Shown piece after piece: positions 37,602-46,385 of a stretch of 64,000 bases of DNA. The stretch's first letter is position 1. The number at the start of each line of letters is the position of its first letter. This stretch comes from Bordetella genomosp. 4 (GTDB taxonomy: Bacteria > Pseudomonadota > Gammaproteobacteria > Burkholderiales > Burkholderiaceae_B): assembly GCF_002261185.1 (NCBI RefSeq), contig NZ_NEVQ01000013.1:744001-808000 (forward strand), written 5' to 3'. The notes beneath the pieces were generated by a model. That model saw nothing but the letters and a program-made list of their open reading frames with translations. It did not search any database and was not told the DNA's origin. The translations under genes were made by a program, and so were the position numbers.

Positions 37602-37614
37602 GGGGCAGCAAGCC
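37602..37614 (-). repeat. Third copy of the 13-base core GGCTTGCTGCCCC
   Basis: The reverse complement of this stretch is identical to the first 13 bases of both repeats in the rplT-pheS gap. Only the core is clearly shared. It directly follows the amtB terminator. Confidence 0.45.
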
Positions 37615-37758
37615 GCAGGCGCAGCGTGGGAGACATTTTTATTTGCTTCCGTATTTAGCCCGCTATTACCCATCCCCGATCAAATCTGCCTAGACTGCTC
37701 TCCATGCAGCGATGACGAACTGCATTGCTGACTATAAAAACTGCTGGAGACTTGCATC

Positions 37759-38157
37759 ATGGCAAAACTGATCCACACGATGATACGTGTGCGCGATCTC
37801 GATAAATCGCTGAGCTTCTATCAAAGCGCATTCGGACTGGAACCGAGTTATCGCCTGGATTTCGATAGTTTCTCGCTCGTGTATTTACGCAACAGTGAAA
37901 GCGAAACTGAAATCGAGCTCACGTGGAATAAGGGCCGAGCTGAGCCCTATTCTCACGGCGATGGATATGGGCACGTGGCCTTTGTGGTGGACGATGCCAT
38001 TCACGAACGCGAGCGCCTGAGCGCATTGGGCTTCACGCCCAATGATCTCAAAGAATTCTTTGCCGCGGACGGTGCATTGATCGCGCGCTATTTCTTTATC
38101 CAGGACCCAGACGGCTACAAGATCGAAGTGCTCGAACGCCACGGGCATTATCAGTAG
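37759..38157 (+). CDS. Glyoxalase I-like VOC protein (lactoylglutathione lyase)
   Basis: 132 residues, glyoxalase I length. IHTMIRVRDLDKSLSFYQSAFGL opens the first VOC module. Metal-ligand positions of GloA are all present: His6, the Glu in EIELTW, the His in YGHVAFVVDD and the Glu in IEVLERHG. The enzyme isomerises the hemithioacetal of methylglyoxal and glutathione. The fit to GloA is good but other VOC enzymes share this pattern. Confidence 0.8.
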   Translation: MAKLIHTMIRVRDLDKSLSFYQSAFGLEPSYRLDFDSFSLVYLRNSESETEIELTWNKGRAEPYSHGDGYGHVAFVVDDAIHERERLSALGFTPNDLKEFFAADGALIARYFFIQDPDGYKIEVLERHGHYQ

Positions 38158-38240
38158 GCTATTGCCGCCGCACCATACTCTGAGAGCATCAGAGCCTGCG
38201 CACGAGAAAAGCCCAAGCACGGGGCTAGAAGGAGACAAGC

Positions 38241-38852
38241 ATGCAATCCAAACACATCGCGCTCGCTGTCGAGCGAGAACAGTCACGCGCCACAGGCAAG
38301 CCCTGTATTTCGCTCACGCGCAGAGCCTTGTTAAAAGGCACGGGCGTGCTATTTGGCACCTTGGCGATGTCGTCCGCGCTGGCCCTGATCGCGCCCAGCC
38401 GAGCCTGGGCGTTGGAATTGAAAAGCCTGGACGAGCACCAAGGAAAAGTCCTGCTTGCGCTGGTCAAGCGCATCTATCCCCATGCCACACTAGAAGACGC
38501 GGTGTACGCGCTCGTCATCAAAGACCTGGATGGCAAGGCCGCAAACACTGCCACGATACGTGACCAACTCGCCGAGGGTGTACGCAAACTCGATGCGCAA
38601 GCAGGTGGCGATTGGTCCGCGCGTGCGGCTGGCGACCAGGACCGGGATATCGCGGCGCTGGCGGACACGTCGTTTTTTCAGACTGTACGCTCGACGGCAG
38701 TGGTCTCGCTCTACTCCAACGCCCTGGCCTATGCCCATTTCGGTTATGGCGCGCAGGCAGGCGACGGCGGCTATCTATACAAGGGATTCAATGATCTGGC
38801 GTGGCTGCCGAATCCCCCGGAACAAGACAGCGGGCCGATCCCGGCAAACTGA
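38241..38852 (+). CDS. Tat-exported small subunit of a gluconate/sorbitol-type membrane dehydrogenase
   Basis: 203 residues. A long twin-arginine signal (SLTRRALLKGTGVLFGTLAMSSALALIAPSRAWA) ends near residue 56. The mature part resembles the gluconate 2-dehydrogenase subunit 3 family (LVKRIYPHATLEDAVYALVIKDLD, ending GGYLYKGFNDLAWLPNPP). In known complexes this subunit carries the cofactor-free GMC partner through the Tat pathway. GMC dehydrogenase follows after 20 bases. Confidence 0.75.
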   Translation: MQSKHIALAVEREQSRATGKPCISLTRRALLKGTGVLFGTLAMSSALALIAPSRAWALELKSLDEHQGKVLLALVKRIYPHATLEDAVYALVIKDLDGKAANTATIRDQLAEGVRKLDAQAGGDWSARAAGDQDRDIAALADTSFFQTVRSTAVVSLYSNALAYAHFGYGAQAGDGGYLYKGFNDLAWLPNPPEQDSGPIPAN

Positions 38853-38872
38853 TTAAAACGAGGAGACCAGAC

Positions 38873-40471
38873 ATGGCAAACACAAATACCCAAGAACAGC
38901 CGGGCAAAAAATTTTCTCTCGACGACGATCATGTCATCGTAGTGATCGGCTCAGGCGCAGGGGGCGGCACATTGGCCAATGAACTCGCGCAGAAAGGCGT
39001 GGACGTCGTCATCCTCGAAGCCGGAAAACTGCATACCCAAGCGGATTTTCTGGCTGACGAATGGGCGTCGTTTCAGCAACTGGCGTGGCTCGACCCGCGT
39101 ACCGCATCGGGTTCATGGCGTATCGCGAAAGATTTTCCCAACTTGCCCGCATGGATCTGTAAAACCGTCGGAGGAACATCGGTGCACTGGGCCGGGGCGA
39201 GCCTGCGCATTCAACCGTACGAATTCAAGGCGCTGACGACATACGGAAAAGTCGACGGCGCAACGTTGCTCGACTGGCCGATCTCGCGCGAGGATCTCGA
39301 TCCCTACTATGCACGAGCCGAGAAAAAACTCGGTGTGACACGTACCAACGGCTTGCCCGGACTGCCGGGCAACAACAACTTCAAAATATTCCACGAAGGC
39401 GCTACCAAGATCGGCTACAAGCACGTCAATACAGGCCATATGGCCATCAACAGCGTGACCAATGACGATCGGGCGCACTGTTATCAGCGGGGATTCTGTT
39501 TTCAGGGCTGTCGATTCGGTGCGAAGTGGTCGACGTTGTATACGGAGCTGCCGCGCGCAATTGAAACCGGGCATGCGGAGTTGCGTACCGAGGCACACGT
39601 GGCGCGTATCGAGCATGATGAGACGGGCAAGGTGAATGCCGTGCTGTACTACGACGCCAAAGGCGCGCTGCAACGACAGAAAGCCCGCGCCGTTGCCGTG
39701 GCGGGGAATTCGATCGAAACACCTCGCCTGCTGATGAACTCACACTCGGCGAAGTTCGCCAATGGGTTGGCAAACAGCTCGGATCAGGTGGGCCGCAACT
39801 ACATGCGCCATACGACGGGCTCGGTCTACGCCACGTTTGCGAATAAGGTCGATATGTACAAGGGCACGGTGATGGCAGGCATCGTCGAAGACGAGGCGCG
39901 CCACGATACCTCGCGAGGATTCGCAGGCGGCTATCACATGGAGACGATATCTCTGGGCCTGTCGTTCTACGCGGCATTCCTGGATCCGGGCGCATGGGGT
40001 CCGAAGTTCGCGGATGCCATGGATCAGTATGCGCACACGGCAGGGCTATGGATCGTGGGCGAAGACATGCCCCAATCCTCCAACCGCGTCACGCTGAATA
40101 CCGAGTTAAAGGACCAATACGGCCTGCCAACCGCAAACGTGCATTTCGACGACCATCCAAACGATGTGGCCATGCGCGAACATGGCTTCAAGCAATCGGA
40201 GGCCCTGTACAAAGCCGCGGGTGCGAAAGACACCTATCGTGTACCGCCCTATCCTTCCACGCACAATCTGGGCACGGCGAGGATGAGCGACAAGCCCGAA
40301 GACGGCGTCGTCAACAAGCATGGCCAATCTCACGATATCCGTAACCTGTTCATTTCGGATGGCAGCCAATTCACGACTGGTGCGGCCGAGAATCCTACGC
40401 TGACGATCGTGTCATTGGCCATTCGCCAGGCGGACTACATTGCCGCACAGATGAAGCAAGGATCCATTTGA
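38873..40471 (+). CDS. GMC-type FAD dehydrogenase, large subunit
   Basis: 532 residues from an ATG after GAGGAG. The ADP-binding motif VIVVIGSGAGGGTLANELAQKG is followed by the GMC marks VGGTSVHWAGASLR, CFQGCRFGAKWSTL and VAGNSIETPRLLMN, and the C-terminal HNLGTARM and NLFISDGSQFTTGAAENPTLTIVSLAIRQADYI with the catalytic His/Asn region. It has no own signal and should be exported with the Tat partner upstream. Oxidises a sugar or sugar acid in the periplasm. The cytochrome c subunit that usually completes the operon is absent. Confidence 0.85.
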   Translation: MANTNTQEQPGKKFSLDDDHVIVVIGSGAGGGTLANELAQKGVDVVILEAGKLHTQADFLADEWASFQQLAWLDPRTASGSWRIAKDFPNLPAWICKTVGGTSVHWAGASLRIQPYEFKALTTYGKVDGATLLDWPISREDLDPYYARAEKKLGVTRTNGLPGLPGNNNFKIFHEGATKIGYKHVNTGHMAINSVTNDDRAHCYQRGFCFQGCRFGAKWSTLYTELPRAIETGHAELRTEAHVARIEHDETGKVNAVLYYDAKGALQRQKARAVAVAGNSIETPRLLMNSHSAKFANGLANSSDQVGRNYMRHTTGSVYATFANKVDMYKGTVMAGIVEDEARHDTSRGFAGGYHMETISLGLSFYAAFLDPGAWGPKFADAMDQYAHTAGLWIVGEDMPQSSNRVTLNTELKDQYGLPTANVHFDDHPNDVAMREHGFKQSEALYKAAGAKDTYRVPPYPSTHNLGTARMSDKPEDGVVNKHGQSHDIRNLFISDGSQFTTGAAENPTLTIVSLAIRQADYIAAQMKQGSI

Positions 40472-40633
40472 ACGCTTGAGGCCTTGAAACAGAGAGCACG
40501 CCACATTGCGTCTGCTCTCGTCACCGACGCCGATACTGTACCCGCACCAGCGAATACGAAATCGGCGTAACATCATTGCGACAAGCCCGGCGCTCGACCG
40601 GGCTGCGCCATTCATCAAGGTAGGAGGACAATC

Positions 40634-40969
40634 GTGTGCCAGATCTATGTAAATACGGATCCGATTCTTTACGAATCCCGCACGCGCTCGTTGCGCATTC
40701 ATGGCGTGGTGACGACAGTCCGATTGGAAAATCTGTTCTGGAACGTCTTGCAGGAAATCGCCGAACGCGAAGACCTGACGACGAGTCAGTTCGCGATCAA
40801 ATTGCACGATGAACTGCTCGCTCGTCATGGGGACATGCCCATGAGCTTTGCGTCGTTTTTACGTGTCTGCTGTCTGCGATATTTGTCGCAGAAGAACACC
40901 GACCTCACGCCTTTATGCGATGGCCGTGACGCAACGCGGTTTCAGCCAGTGTTGGCCCATGCGCGGTGA
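40634..40969 (+). CDS. Ribbon-helix-helix domain protein
   Basis: 111 residues from a GTG behind GGAGGA. TRSLRIHGVVTTVRLENLFWNVLQEIAEREDLTTSQFAIKLHDELL fits the RHH_4 pattern: one strand (HGVVTTVRLE) and two helices, followed by a C-terminal helix SFASFLRVCCLRYL. Such proteins are often annotated as arylsulfate sulfotransferase-like regulators; the role is unknown. It lies after the GMC dehydrogenase and converges on the TetR gene. Confidence 0.7.
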   Translation: MCQIYVNTDPILYESRTRSLRIHGVVTTVRLENLFWNVLQEIAEREDLTTSQFAIKLHDELLARHGDMPMSFASFLRVCCLRYLSQKNTDLTPLCDGRDATRFQPVLAHAR

Positions 40970-40993
40970 TGTGCCGTTGAACCGGTTGGCTGC

Positions 40994-41704
40994 TCAGCGT
41001 TTGAGCGGCGCCGCCGGCTCTGGAGGCGCCATGCTGGCGTCTATCAGGCGGCTGGCGACTTCGGGCAGATAGCGCGCCGGCCCGCCCTCGCCGAATATCT
41101 GGCCGGACACAAACGCCCCCTCCAGCAGCAGCACCAGGCCATCAGCCAGGATTGCCGGCTCGGCGGCTCCCATCGCCGTCGCGAGTTCGACCATGCGCGC
41201 GCGCAGCGCCGCCTTGTGCGTCACGGCAACTTGATGAGCGGGATGATCGGGTTCGGGATACTCGACGACGGCATTGGTCAAACCGCAACCCCGATAGCGC
41301 GTGGTGGCCGGGGGCATGAAAGCCTCGTCCGCAACAACGCGATCTGATTCCGGCTGTGCCCGCCTACCTGCCGACCGTTGAGCCAGGCGTTCGAAATACA
41401 CCATCAATGCAGCGCGCGGATCATCGGGGTACAGGGCCGCTCCCTCATTGAACTTGGCCCAGAACTCCCCTTCGTAGTCGCGTAAATACGACGCCGCTAA
41501 CTCGTCTTTCGACGAAAAGCTGCGATACAGACTGGGCTTGGTCACACCCGCCTCGGCCACCAAGGCGTCTACGCCCACCGCGCGAATGCCGTCCTCATAG
41601 AACATGCGGCGCGCGGTCTCGCGAATACGCTCGGACGCCAGCTTGGGCGACGCCGATTGGGGGGACAACTCAGCCGCAGCAGAGGACGCAGTTTTACGGG
41701 TCAT
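40994..41704 (-). CDS. TetR-family transcriptional regulator
   Basis: 236 residues. The HTH is at about residues 22-70 (SERIRETARRMFYEDGIRAVGVDALVAEAGVTKPSLYRSFSSKDELAASYL); the C-terminal part is a helical ligand and dimer domain. It is divergent from an MFS transporter; the 95-base gap contains a near-perfect 18-bp inverted repeat, so it probably represses that transporter and itself. Confidence 0.9.
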   Translation of the reverse strand: MTRKTASSAAAELSPQSASPKLASERIRETARRMFYEDGIRAVGVDALVAEAGVTKPSLYRSFSSKDELAASYLRDYEGEFWAKFNEGAALYPDDPRAALMVYFERLAQRSAGRRAQPESDRVVADEAFMPPATTRYRGCGLTNAVVEYPEPDHPAHQVAVTHKAALRARMVELATAMGAAEPAILADGLVLLLEGAFVSGQIFGEGGPARYLPEVASRLIDASMAPPEPAAPLKR

Positions 41705-41747
41705 GGCAATACTCCTGACATCGGATCAATATTTTTTACTTGACGAT

Positions 41748-41799
41748 GTTACTGACCGGTACGTAGCATACGAGTTCCCGATACGTACTGGTCAGTAAC
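41748..41799. promoter_or_regulatory. 18-bp inverted repeat, probable TetR operator
   Basis: The arms at 41748-41765 and 41782-41799 are complementary in 17 of 18 positions, with a 16-base spacer. Each arm contains TTACTGACC(A/G)GTACGTA. The right arm ends on the base before the MFS start codon, leaving no room for a ribosome-binding site outside the repeat. Confidence 0.7.
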
Positions 41800-43098
41800 A
41801 TGAGTATATCCCAGCTCCCTCGCCCCTTTCGGCACTATGGGCAACGCTACGCCTTTGTCGTGGTTGCCGTCATCTTTCTATCCCTATTAGCCTCGGCAGG
41901 CCTGCGCTCTACGCCGAGCGTGTTGCTCGTCCCATTGGAGGAAAACTTTGGGTGGTCTCGCGCCACCACGTCATTGTCGGCCGCCGTGGGGATTTTTCTG
42001 TACGGTTTGGTGGGCCCCTTCGCTGCGGCAGCGATGGAACGGTTTGGCGTACGCCGCGTGTTGATCGCTGCATTGAGCTTGATGGCGGTATCCACCGGGC
42101 TGAGCAGCTTCATGACCGAACCCTGGCATCTGCTGCTGACCTGGGGTGTGTTTTCCGGTATTGGCTCGGGCGCGGTGGCGGTGGTGTTGGGCGCGACGGT
42201 GGTCAACCGCTGGTTCTCGTCACGCCGTGGCCTGATGATGGGTTTGCTGACCGCCAGTACGGCGACTGGGACGTTGCTGTTTTTGCCCGGTTTGGCCGCA
42301 CTAGCCTCGTCCGGCGACTGGCGGCGTGCGGTGTGGGCAGTGACTGCGGCGACCGCGGCATTGGTACCGCTGGCTTGGTGGCTGGTGCGTGACCGGCCGG
42401 CCAGCGTGGGCCTGACACCCTATGGCTCTGCGCCCGATACGCCGCTGGTGGCACCGGCGCCGCGCACAGGCTTGCTGACCGCGACATTCGGTGCGCTGAA
42501 TCGTGCGATTCGCACACGCGCATTCTGGTATTTGTTTGCGACGTTTTTCGTCTGTGGTTTCACGACGAATGGTCTGGTGGGTACGCATTTGATTGCTCTG
42601 TGCGGTGATCATGGCATTCCCGAAGTGCGTGCGGCAGGACTATTGGCCGTCATGGGGATTTTTGATCTGATCGGCACGACGGCCTCTGGATGGCTGACGG
42701 ATCGCTATGACCCGCGCAAGCTGCTGTTTGTTTACTATGGGCTACGCGGGTTGGCGCTGATGTACCTGCCCTATTCCGATTTCTCGTTCTATAGTCTGTC
42801 GATTTTTGCGATATTTTTTGGTCTGGACTGGATAGCGACCGTTCCGCCCACATTGCGCCTGACGACCGAGGCGTTCGGTGAGCGCGATGCGCCGATCGTG
42901 TTCGGCTGGATCGTCGCGGGCCATCAGGTCGGCGCTGCGTCGGCGGCATGGATGGCGGGCTATATCCGCGACACGCAAGGCAGCTATTTGGTGGCGTTTG
43001 TGTTGGCGGGAGCGACCGGCATCATCGCGGCCATCCTGGCGCTGATGATTCGGCGCTCGGGCAGAGCGCCCGAGCCGAATCCGTTGGCAGCAACCTGA
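41800..43098 (+). CDS. MFS transporter
   Basis: 432 residues with twelve membrane segments. The family loop between TM2 and TM3 is present as MERFGVRRVLIAAL, and the corresponding second-half loop as WLTDRYDPRKLLFVYYGLRG. The general look (RSTPSVLLVPLEENFGWSRATTSLSAAVGIFLYGLVGP) is that of the monocarboxylate/oxalate-formate-like MFS group. Substrate unknown. Divergent TetR gene suggests induction by its substrate. Confidence 0.88.
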   Translation: MSISQLPRPFRHYGQRYAFVVVAVIFLSLLASAGLRSTPSVLLVPLEENFGWSRATTSLSAAVGIFLYGLVGPFAAAAMERFGVRRVLIAALSLMAVSTGLSSFMTEPWHLLLTWGVFSGIGSGAVAVVLGATVVNRWFSSRRGLMMGLLTASTATGTLLFLPGLAALASSGDWRRAVWAVTAATAALVPLAWWLVRDRPASVGLTPYGSAPDTPLVAPAPRTGLLTATFGALNRAIRTRAFWYLFATFFVCGFTTNGLVGTHLIALCGDHGIPEVRAAGLLAVMGIFDLIGTTASGWLTDRYDPRKLLFVYYGLRGLALMYLPYSDFSFYSLSIFAIFFGLDWIATVPPTLRLTTEAFGERDAPIVFGWIVAGHQVGAASAAWMAGYIRDTQGSYLVAFVLAGATGIIAAILALMIRRSGRAPEPNPLAAT

Positions 43099-43105
43099 GC
43101 TTGGC

Positions 43106-45346
43106 TTAAAAGCGATATTTCAACGCCAGATTTCCACCGGTCTCGTAATATCCCGAGTTGCCTTGATTGCGGAACAAGGCAACATCGAGCGAGACACGCT
43201 GGTTGATATCGCCCTCCACGCCCAATTTCAATTGGCCCGCGTTGCGGCCGCCGTCCATCTCGGCGCCCACCCCGTTCATACGCACCCCGTAGTTTTTGCT
43301 GGAACGCAGCCAGTTGAGCTCGAGGTGCGGAGTGATGGTCGAGGTCAGGCCGCTGGGGATGTGTGCGGCCGCCCGTAAACCGACGACCGTCTGCGTACGG
43401 CCTCGATTCAGGAAGTCGACGCGCGTACCGTTAGCCTCCTGCAGATTAGCCGAGCGTACGTTCTGATAAATGATCTGCGCGTGGGGCTGCAACACGTACT
43501 TTACGTTATTGCGCTCGGCGATCTTGGCGTTGTAGCCGAGTTCTGCCGAGGCCGTGACGCCTTTCGAGGTGTACTTTTCGAGCGGCAGGTCATCACCTTT
43601 GACCTTGTTGTTGAACCGGTTCCATAGCACCCAGGTGTCCAGGTATATCCCGCTCTGGGTGTCGGCATTTTGCTGATAGGTGCCATAGATCCCCACGCTG
43701 TGACCATCCACTTTGCCGTGACTCGAATAACCCGACACACGCGATGTCGTGCGCCCACCGTAGTGTCCGTATCCGCCCATGACGCCAATGGTGATCTGAT
43801 CGAGCAGGTTGGTTGAGCTCGCCAGCATATCGATGCCCAGCATCGCCATGTTTTTGTTGCCCCGGATACGTAATTGCCCCGAAGCCTCATTGAGGTGATT
43901 GCGGGAGCCGTTGTACCGCACCCATACGCTGCCATGATGGCCATGGCCCTCGCCCTGATAGTAGCTGCTCAGCCGGTCGTTCAGATTCATCCGAAACATG
44001 GTGTTGGCTGCCAAGGCATTGCTGTTGTAGGAGCCCGCTTCGGGGCGGATGATTTTGATACGTGGCACTAGGGGCGCCCGCATGCTGAGGGCTTTCCCCT
44101 GTGCAGTGTTGAGCTTTGAGTCTGAGGAACGACCAGCGTTGGCCGCAGCGTTCTGTTCGCTCTCGGACTGTCCTTCGGAGACCGGCTCGGTAGACGTGCC
44201 GCCCTCTGGACTCGATGAATCTCCCGCGGGTTCTTCTGATTGCTGCTTATTCCCCGATGTTGGTGATGCATCACTCACCAAATACCAGTCCTTCAACGAG
44301 CTCGAAGCTGGGTCGCGATCATCTCGTCGTACCAGACGGTACTCATAGGAACCCGCCACGGCGCGCCCCGCCAGGGTGAACTCCGCCTCCGAATTCCCCC
44401 GTACGGTAATCAACTTGATAAGGCCGCGAGCGTAATCGATATCGGCGCCACGACCCAAATTGATGATTCTGACTTTGGATTCGCCGCTGCTATTTCCCAT
44501 GATCACCAATTTGTCGTGGGCCATGCTGTGCGACGGAGCAACCACCTCCACCAGACGAGAGCGCTCATCGATTGCCATATGCACGACACTTCCTTTTTCG
44601 CCATGGTAGTCCCCCTCCACATACAGCGTACTGCCAGCCCCGCTTTCCAAATTGTGAATCCAAACGTCCCCATGGACAGTCAGATTGCCTTTGATTACAA
44701 AGCTTTTGATTTGATCTTTTTTCTTTGCCTCTAACGAGCCTACTTGCAGCGATCCACCACGCTCTATCAGAACGTGTTGATCATGCTGCCGTCGAGGCCC
44801 ATCGAGGGGCAGGGCCAAGCCGCTTCCTACTAACCACGTATCATTTTTCACTCTGATCAGTTTTGCAGCGATACGGCTATCGTCCACCTGCAGCGTGCCC
44901 GCATCGAGGATTATTTCTCCCTTGAAATCGTTGTCATGCATGACCAACGGCTTGGAGATGCTTCCCCCTCTGATGATCAATTTGCCCAGGTGATCACCGA
45001 CAATATGCACGTCCTCGAAGGGATGATCGTCCCGTGTATTCATACCGTCACGGACAATCACGGTTTGAGAGCCGAAAAACACCTTGGGCCGTTGCCAGAT
45101 AACCCGTTCAGGCCAGGACTGCTTTTCACTGCGGAACTCAGAGAAAGGAACGGCTTGAGACAGGCGGCTATCGTTGCCGACATGCGGCCCCGCCGCAGAC
45201 TGAACGGCGCAGGGCAGGAACAACCACGTCAGCAAGACAAACGACTTGCCCCTTGCGGATGGCTTTCGCCCGCGCTTACGCATTGCCGAGGACACCACCC
45301 AGCCACGGACATCCGAGTTCCCGTTGAGTTTGCAGATCGTGATCAT
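43106..45346 (-). CDS. Autotransporter with extended signal peptide and pertactin-like barrel
   Basis: 746 residues. The N-terminus MITICKLNGNSDVRGWVVSSAMRKRGRKPS fits the extended signal peptide region of large autotransporters (WVV followed by a basic stretch), then LLTWLFLPCAVQSAAG is the signal core. GGGAG upstream supports the ATG at 45346 over 45283. The passenger (about 55-380) has beta-helix-like strands with GGSL, LTVHGDVWI and LYVEGDY; a Ser/Glu/Gly-rich linker lies at about 385-430. The C-terminal 280 residues form the beta-barrel, ending in Phe (ALKYRF) as outer-membrane barrels do. No RGD motif. The passenger is short for this family. Likely surface adhesin; target unknown. Confidence 0.88.
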   Translation of the reverse strand: MITICKLNGNSDVRGWVVSSAMRKRGRKPSARGKSFVLLTWLFLPCAVQSAAGPHVGNDSRLSQAVPFSEFRSEKQSWPERVIWQRPKVFFGSQTVIVRDGMNTRDDHPFEDVHIVGDHLGKLIIRGGSISKPLVMHDNDFKGEIILDAGTLQVDDSRIAAKLIRVKNDTWLVGSGLALPLDGPRRQHDQHVLIERGGSLQVGSLEAKKKDQIKSFVIKGNLTVHGDVWIHNLESGAGSTLYVEGDYHGEKGSVVHMAIDERSRLVEVVAPSHSMAHDKLVIMGNSSGESKVRIINLGRGADIDYARGLIKLITVRGNSEAEFTLAGRAVAGSYEYRLVRRDDRDPASSSLKDWYLVSDASPTSGNKQQSEEPAGDSSSPEGGTSTEPVSEGQSESEQNAAANAGRSSDSKLNTAQGKALSMRAPLVPRIKIIRPEAGSYNSNALAANTMFRMNLNDRLSSYYQGEGHGHHGSVWVRYNGSRNHLNEASGQLRIRGNKNMAMLGIDMLASSTNLLDQITIGVMGGYGHYGGRTTSRVSGYSSHGKVDGHSVGIYGTYQQNADTQSGIYLDTWVLWNRFNNKVKGDDLPLEKYTSKGVTASAELGYNAKIAERNNVKYVLQPHAQIIYQNVRSANLQEANGTRVDFLNRGRTQTVVGLRAAAHIPSGLTSTITPHLELNWLRSSKNYGVRMNGVGAEMDGGRNAGQLKLGVEGDINQRVSLDVALFRNQGNSGYYETGGNLALKYRF

Positions 45347-45543
45347 TCGCTCGCTCCCACTCAGTTAGATGACGCGAGTTATTGAGCCACGACCTTTCGG
45401 AAACCGCGGAAATGCGCCGATTAGAGTCCAGAAATGAGACGAACCGAATTCGAACGAGTAGAAACGACAAGGCCGATCGCGTACGCCATCGGCGACGACG
45501 TTATCCCGCCTTTATCGGGCGCGGGCACGCGCGATTTCAGAAC

Positions 45544-46254
45544 TCACGACGCAGCGGCCGGCGCCGTGCGCACCGTCCGCATCTGATAAGCCTTGCGTCC
45601 CTTTAAATGACCGCGGATCAGGGATTCCGCCTCTTCCCCGTCGCGCCGCAGCAAGGCGCCTACAAACGCCTCATGGTCGTTCATCGCCTTGGTCCATTCG
45701 TCCAGATCGAAATTTGAGCGATAGCGCAGTGCCTGGACTTGCAGATTGAATCGGTCGTAGGCGTGCGTCAGCGCCGGGTTGTGCGCCGCGCGGTTGATCG
45801 CGATGTGCGTACCCATGCTGGTGGCGTAATAGGCACGGATGTCGCGGTTGTTGTAGTAATCGCGGGTCTGCTCGTGCAACTGCGCGATGTGCGCGAGCTC
45901 TTCGTCCGTGGCGCGCTCGGCCGCACTGCGGGCGGCCAAGCCTTCCAGTACCGCCAAGACGTCGAAGATGTTCTCGATGTCTTCGGCAGACAGCTCTATC
46001 ACCATGGCGCCGCGTTTAGGCTGCAGCGTCAACAACCCGTCAGAGGCCAGCATCCGATAGGCCTCGCGCAACGGCGTGCGCGAAATTTTCAGGCGGTCGC
46101 ACAGATCCCGCTCGTTGAGCCAGGTGCCCGGTTTGAGCGTGCCATCGATGATCAATTGGCGCAGCCGTTCAGCCACGACGGCCGGCAAAGTGGGATGGTG
46201 AATGGCCAAATCCAGGGGAGATTGGTCGGAAACCGAAGCTTCAGCGTTAGCCAT
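45544..46254 (-). CDS. GntR-family regulator, FCD type
   Basis: 236 residues. The GntR winged helix is at about 18-85 (VVAERLRQLIIDGTLKPGTWLNERDLCDRLKISRTPLREAYRMLASDGLL), followed by an FCD all-helical effector domain with metal-binding histidines (GTHIAINRAAHNP, MNDHEAFVGALL, SLIRGHLKG). Ligands of this group are often carboxylic acids. It is divergent from the Bug-enoyl-CoA hydratase-CoA transferase operon and a TGGTATACCA palindrome lies between. Confidence 0.9.
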   Translation of the reverse strand: MANAEASVSDQSPLDLAIHHPTLPAVVAERLRQLIIDGTLKPGTWLNERDLCDRLKISRTPLREAYRMLASDGLLTLQPKRGAMVIELSAEDIENIFDVLAVLEGLAARSAAERATDEELAHIAQLHEQTRDYYNNRDIRAYYATSMGTHIAINRAAHNPALTHAYDRFNLQVQALRYRSNFDLDEWTKAMNDHEAFVGALLRRDGEEAESLIRGHLKGRKAYQMRTVRTAPAAAS

Positions 46255-46292
46255 GGGTTGTTCGTACGTCCTAAATCGTCTATTGTTGTATC

Positions 46293-46302
46293 TGGTATAC
46301 CA
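46293..46302. promoter_or_regulatory. GntR/FCD-type operator palindrome
   Basis: TGGTATACCA is a perfect 10-bp palindrome of the kind bound by FCD-type GntR regulators. It lies 39 bases before the regulator start and 84 before the Bug gene. A related half, GGCATACCA, occurs at 46312-46320. Confidence 0.6.
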
Positions 46303-46385
46303 AACACCGAAGGCATACCAAGCCTGTACCAATCATAGAGCAAGCAATGCCCGGACAGGCTCACTTACTGAGGAGACACACCCCT

